Positions 63,153-64,000 of a DNA stretch of 64,000 nt are shown here, one piece after another. The position numbers and the translations under genes were made by a program. Every line of letters starts with the position of its first letter. Within the stretch, counting starts at the first letter, position 1. Under the pieces are notes generated by a model. The model was not told the origin of the DNA. It worked only from the letters and a program-made list of their open reading frames with translations, and did not search any database. Source of the stretch: a virus; the IMG/VR virus record IMGVR_UViG_3300023174_002543, positions 123,664 to 187,663 of that record, one strand, 5' to 3'.

Positions 63153-63694
63153 ATATATCCTCTTACTTTATCAAAGAAACTTGGTTTATTTACTTCTGGA
63201 CCTTTTACGTCACCATGACGTTTATGTTGGCTAGCATAATCATAGTACTTACCAACAACATCAAATCCTGGTTTAAAGAATATAGCTGCGGGTGGTCTGC
63301 TCATACGTAACATACCTACACGTTCTTTACCTTCTGGTGCAGTAACAATACCCTTTGTATTGTAGTCAACTTTTTGCAACCATGCATTGGGTTTTAACTT
63401 CACAAGCCAGACGTATGGATGCTCCCCGGCAAACAAACTATCTGCATTAATATATTCTTTTAAGGGATAGAACCAAAGAGCCGGACGTCCCTTCCCTGCA
63501 CCGATATAGTCTACACTAAAGTCAGGATCTTCTAGGTCGGGACTACGACCAAACTTTTGTTTTGCACTGAATGCTAATTGGTCCAATCTAGTGAAACGCA
63601 CAAAGTATTCACCAGAACCATGTTTACGTACATCACGCATAATTTGATCCTTGATGCTGACCTTGGCTTCAGTAATAAATTCAGTAGCTCTCAT
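63149..63694 (-). CDS. hypothetical protein with T4-like capsid-targeting N-terminus, 181 aa
   Basis: Starts [18 protein letters not shown], close to the capsid-targeting peptide of T4 internal proteins (M-K-T-x-x-E-F-I-A-E-A), with ITE|A fitting the T4 prohead protease consensus (I/L-x-E). The rest is globular ([27 protein letters not shown] ... [13 protein letters not shown]), with an ADP-ribosyltransferase-like Y/F-V-R start only as a guess. Confidence 0.68.
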   Translation of the reverse strand: MRATEFITEAKVSIKDQIMRDVRKHGSGEYFVRFTRLDQLAFSAKQKFGRSPDLEDPDFSVDYIGAGKGRPALWFYPLKEYINADSLFAGEHPYVWLVKLKPNAWLQKVDYNTKGIVTAPEGKERVGMLRMSRPPAAIFFKPGFDVVGKYYDYASQHKRHGDVKGPEVNKPSFFDKVRGYI

Positions 63695-63698
63695 TATT

Positions 63699-64000
63699 TT
63701 ATTTCTTTATAGGTTTCCAATGGAATATAATCATACCCATATTAGGATATTCTTCATGTTGCCATTTTGGTCCTAATATATTCTGAATTACTGGGACGAA
63801 ATATTTACGATACAAACTAGCACGGTTATCGCCTTTGGCAGTAAATGATATAGCCGGCGGCCGAGCCTTAGCCATGTATTCAGGCAACTGCTTTTTAACA
63901 ATATTGAGAACTGTGCTTAATATCTTAATCGTTGATTTACTAGCCGAAGTAGGCATCTCGGGTGCATCATAATCTCCATTCACTGTAAACGTAATATGTA
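63699..64000 (-). CDS. hypothetical protein, partial (start lies outside window)
   Basis: The frame stays open to the right edge, continuing upstream of the GTG at 63983 (H-I-T-F-T-V), so the N-terminus is missing. ARPPAISFTAKGDNRASLYRKYF then GPKWQHEEYPNMGMIIFHW. The phrases ARPPAISF here and SRPPAAIFF in the 63149 protein match, so the two may be related. Confidence 0.7.
   Translation of the reverse strand, partial: HITFTVNGDYDAPEMPTSASKSTIKILSTVLNIVKKQLPEYMAKARPPAISFTAKGDNRASLYRKYFVPVIQNILGPKWQHEEYPNMGMIIFHWKPIKK

Overview
This window reads as part of a tailed-phage genome, most likely a T4-like myovirus of a Gram-negative aquatic bacterium. The evidence is a dense, AT-rich, mostly one-strand gene layout with ATGA/TAATG overlaps; a giant adhesin next to a PAAR spike protein; class I ribonucleotide reductase (NrdA/NrdB) with glutaredoxin; a T4/cyanophage-type late promoter motif (NATAAATA); about 35 tRNA genes; and no rRNA, integrase or bacterial housekeeping operon. 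The host cannot be named from sequence. An omega-like RNA polymerase subunit, a DD-carboxypeptidase and a SleB-type lysin suit a peptidoglycan-bearing bacterium.

Layout. (1) 1-14.7 kb: one huge LamG-repeat virion or adhesin protein, truncated at the window edge. (2) 14.8-25 kb: nrdA/nrdB, small proteins, glutaredoxin, holin-like protein, PAAR protein, a 747-aa probable tail protein and a cell-wall hydrolase. (3) 25-30.7 kb: a modification block with FkbM methyltransferase, QueC-like PP-loop enzyme, Fe/2OG-type oxygenase, SAM methyltransferase, duplicated glycosyltransferase-like protein and SGNH-like hydrolase. (4) 30.7-46.7 kb: a tRNA super-cluster covering all 20 amino acids plus an initiator tRNA. 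It is interleaved with single-gene cargo cassettes on both strands (HNH, J-domain protein, several 2OG-oxygenase-like proteins, nitroreductase, PPIase, RpoZ-like protein) and with long stretches that encode no protein but fold into many hairpins. (5) 46.7-50.8 kb: phosphatase, polynucleotide kinase and metallophosphoesterase operon, then peptidase, acetyltransferase and metallopeptidase genes. (6) 50.8-61.2 kb: an early-type region of very small genes, with repeated strong sigma70 promoters sharing TTGACAATAAATC and a -10 box 17 bp downstream. (7) 61.2-64 kb, minus strand: a repetitive fibre-like protein, an A-type Fe-S carrier and proteins resembling internal head proteins.

Three aspects stand out. 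First, the 30.8-46.6 kb region appears to be a non-coding RNA factory: at least six protein-free segments fold into long stems or GNRA-capped hairpins, and one 1.2-kb segment with an embedded tRNA-Lys-like cloverleaf resembles the GOLLD/ROOL class of giant phage RNAs. Second, cargo genes repeatedly carry NATAAATA exactly 4-5 nt before ATG, which predicts leaderless late mRNAs. Third, two tRNA bodies have anticodons that do not match their structural class.

All calls are from reading the sequence; no database search or folding program was run.
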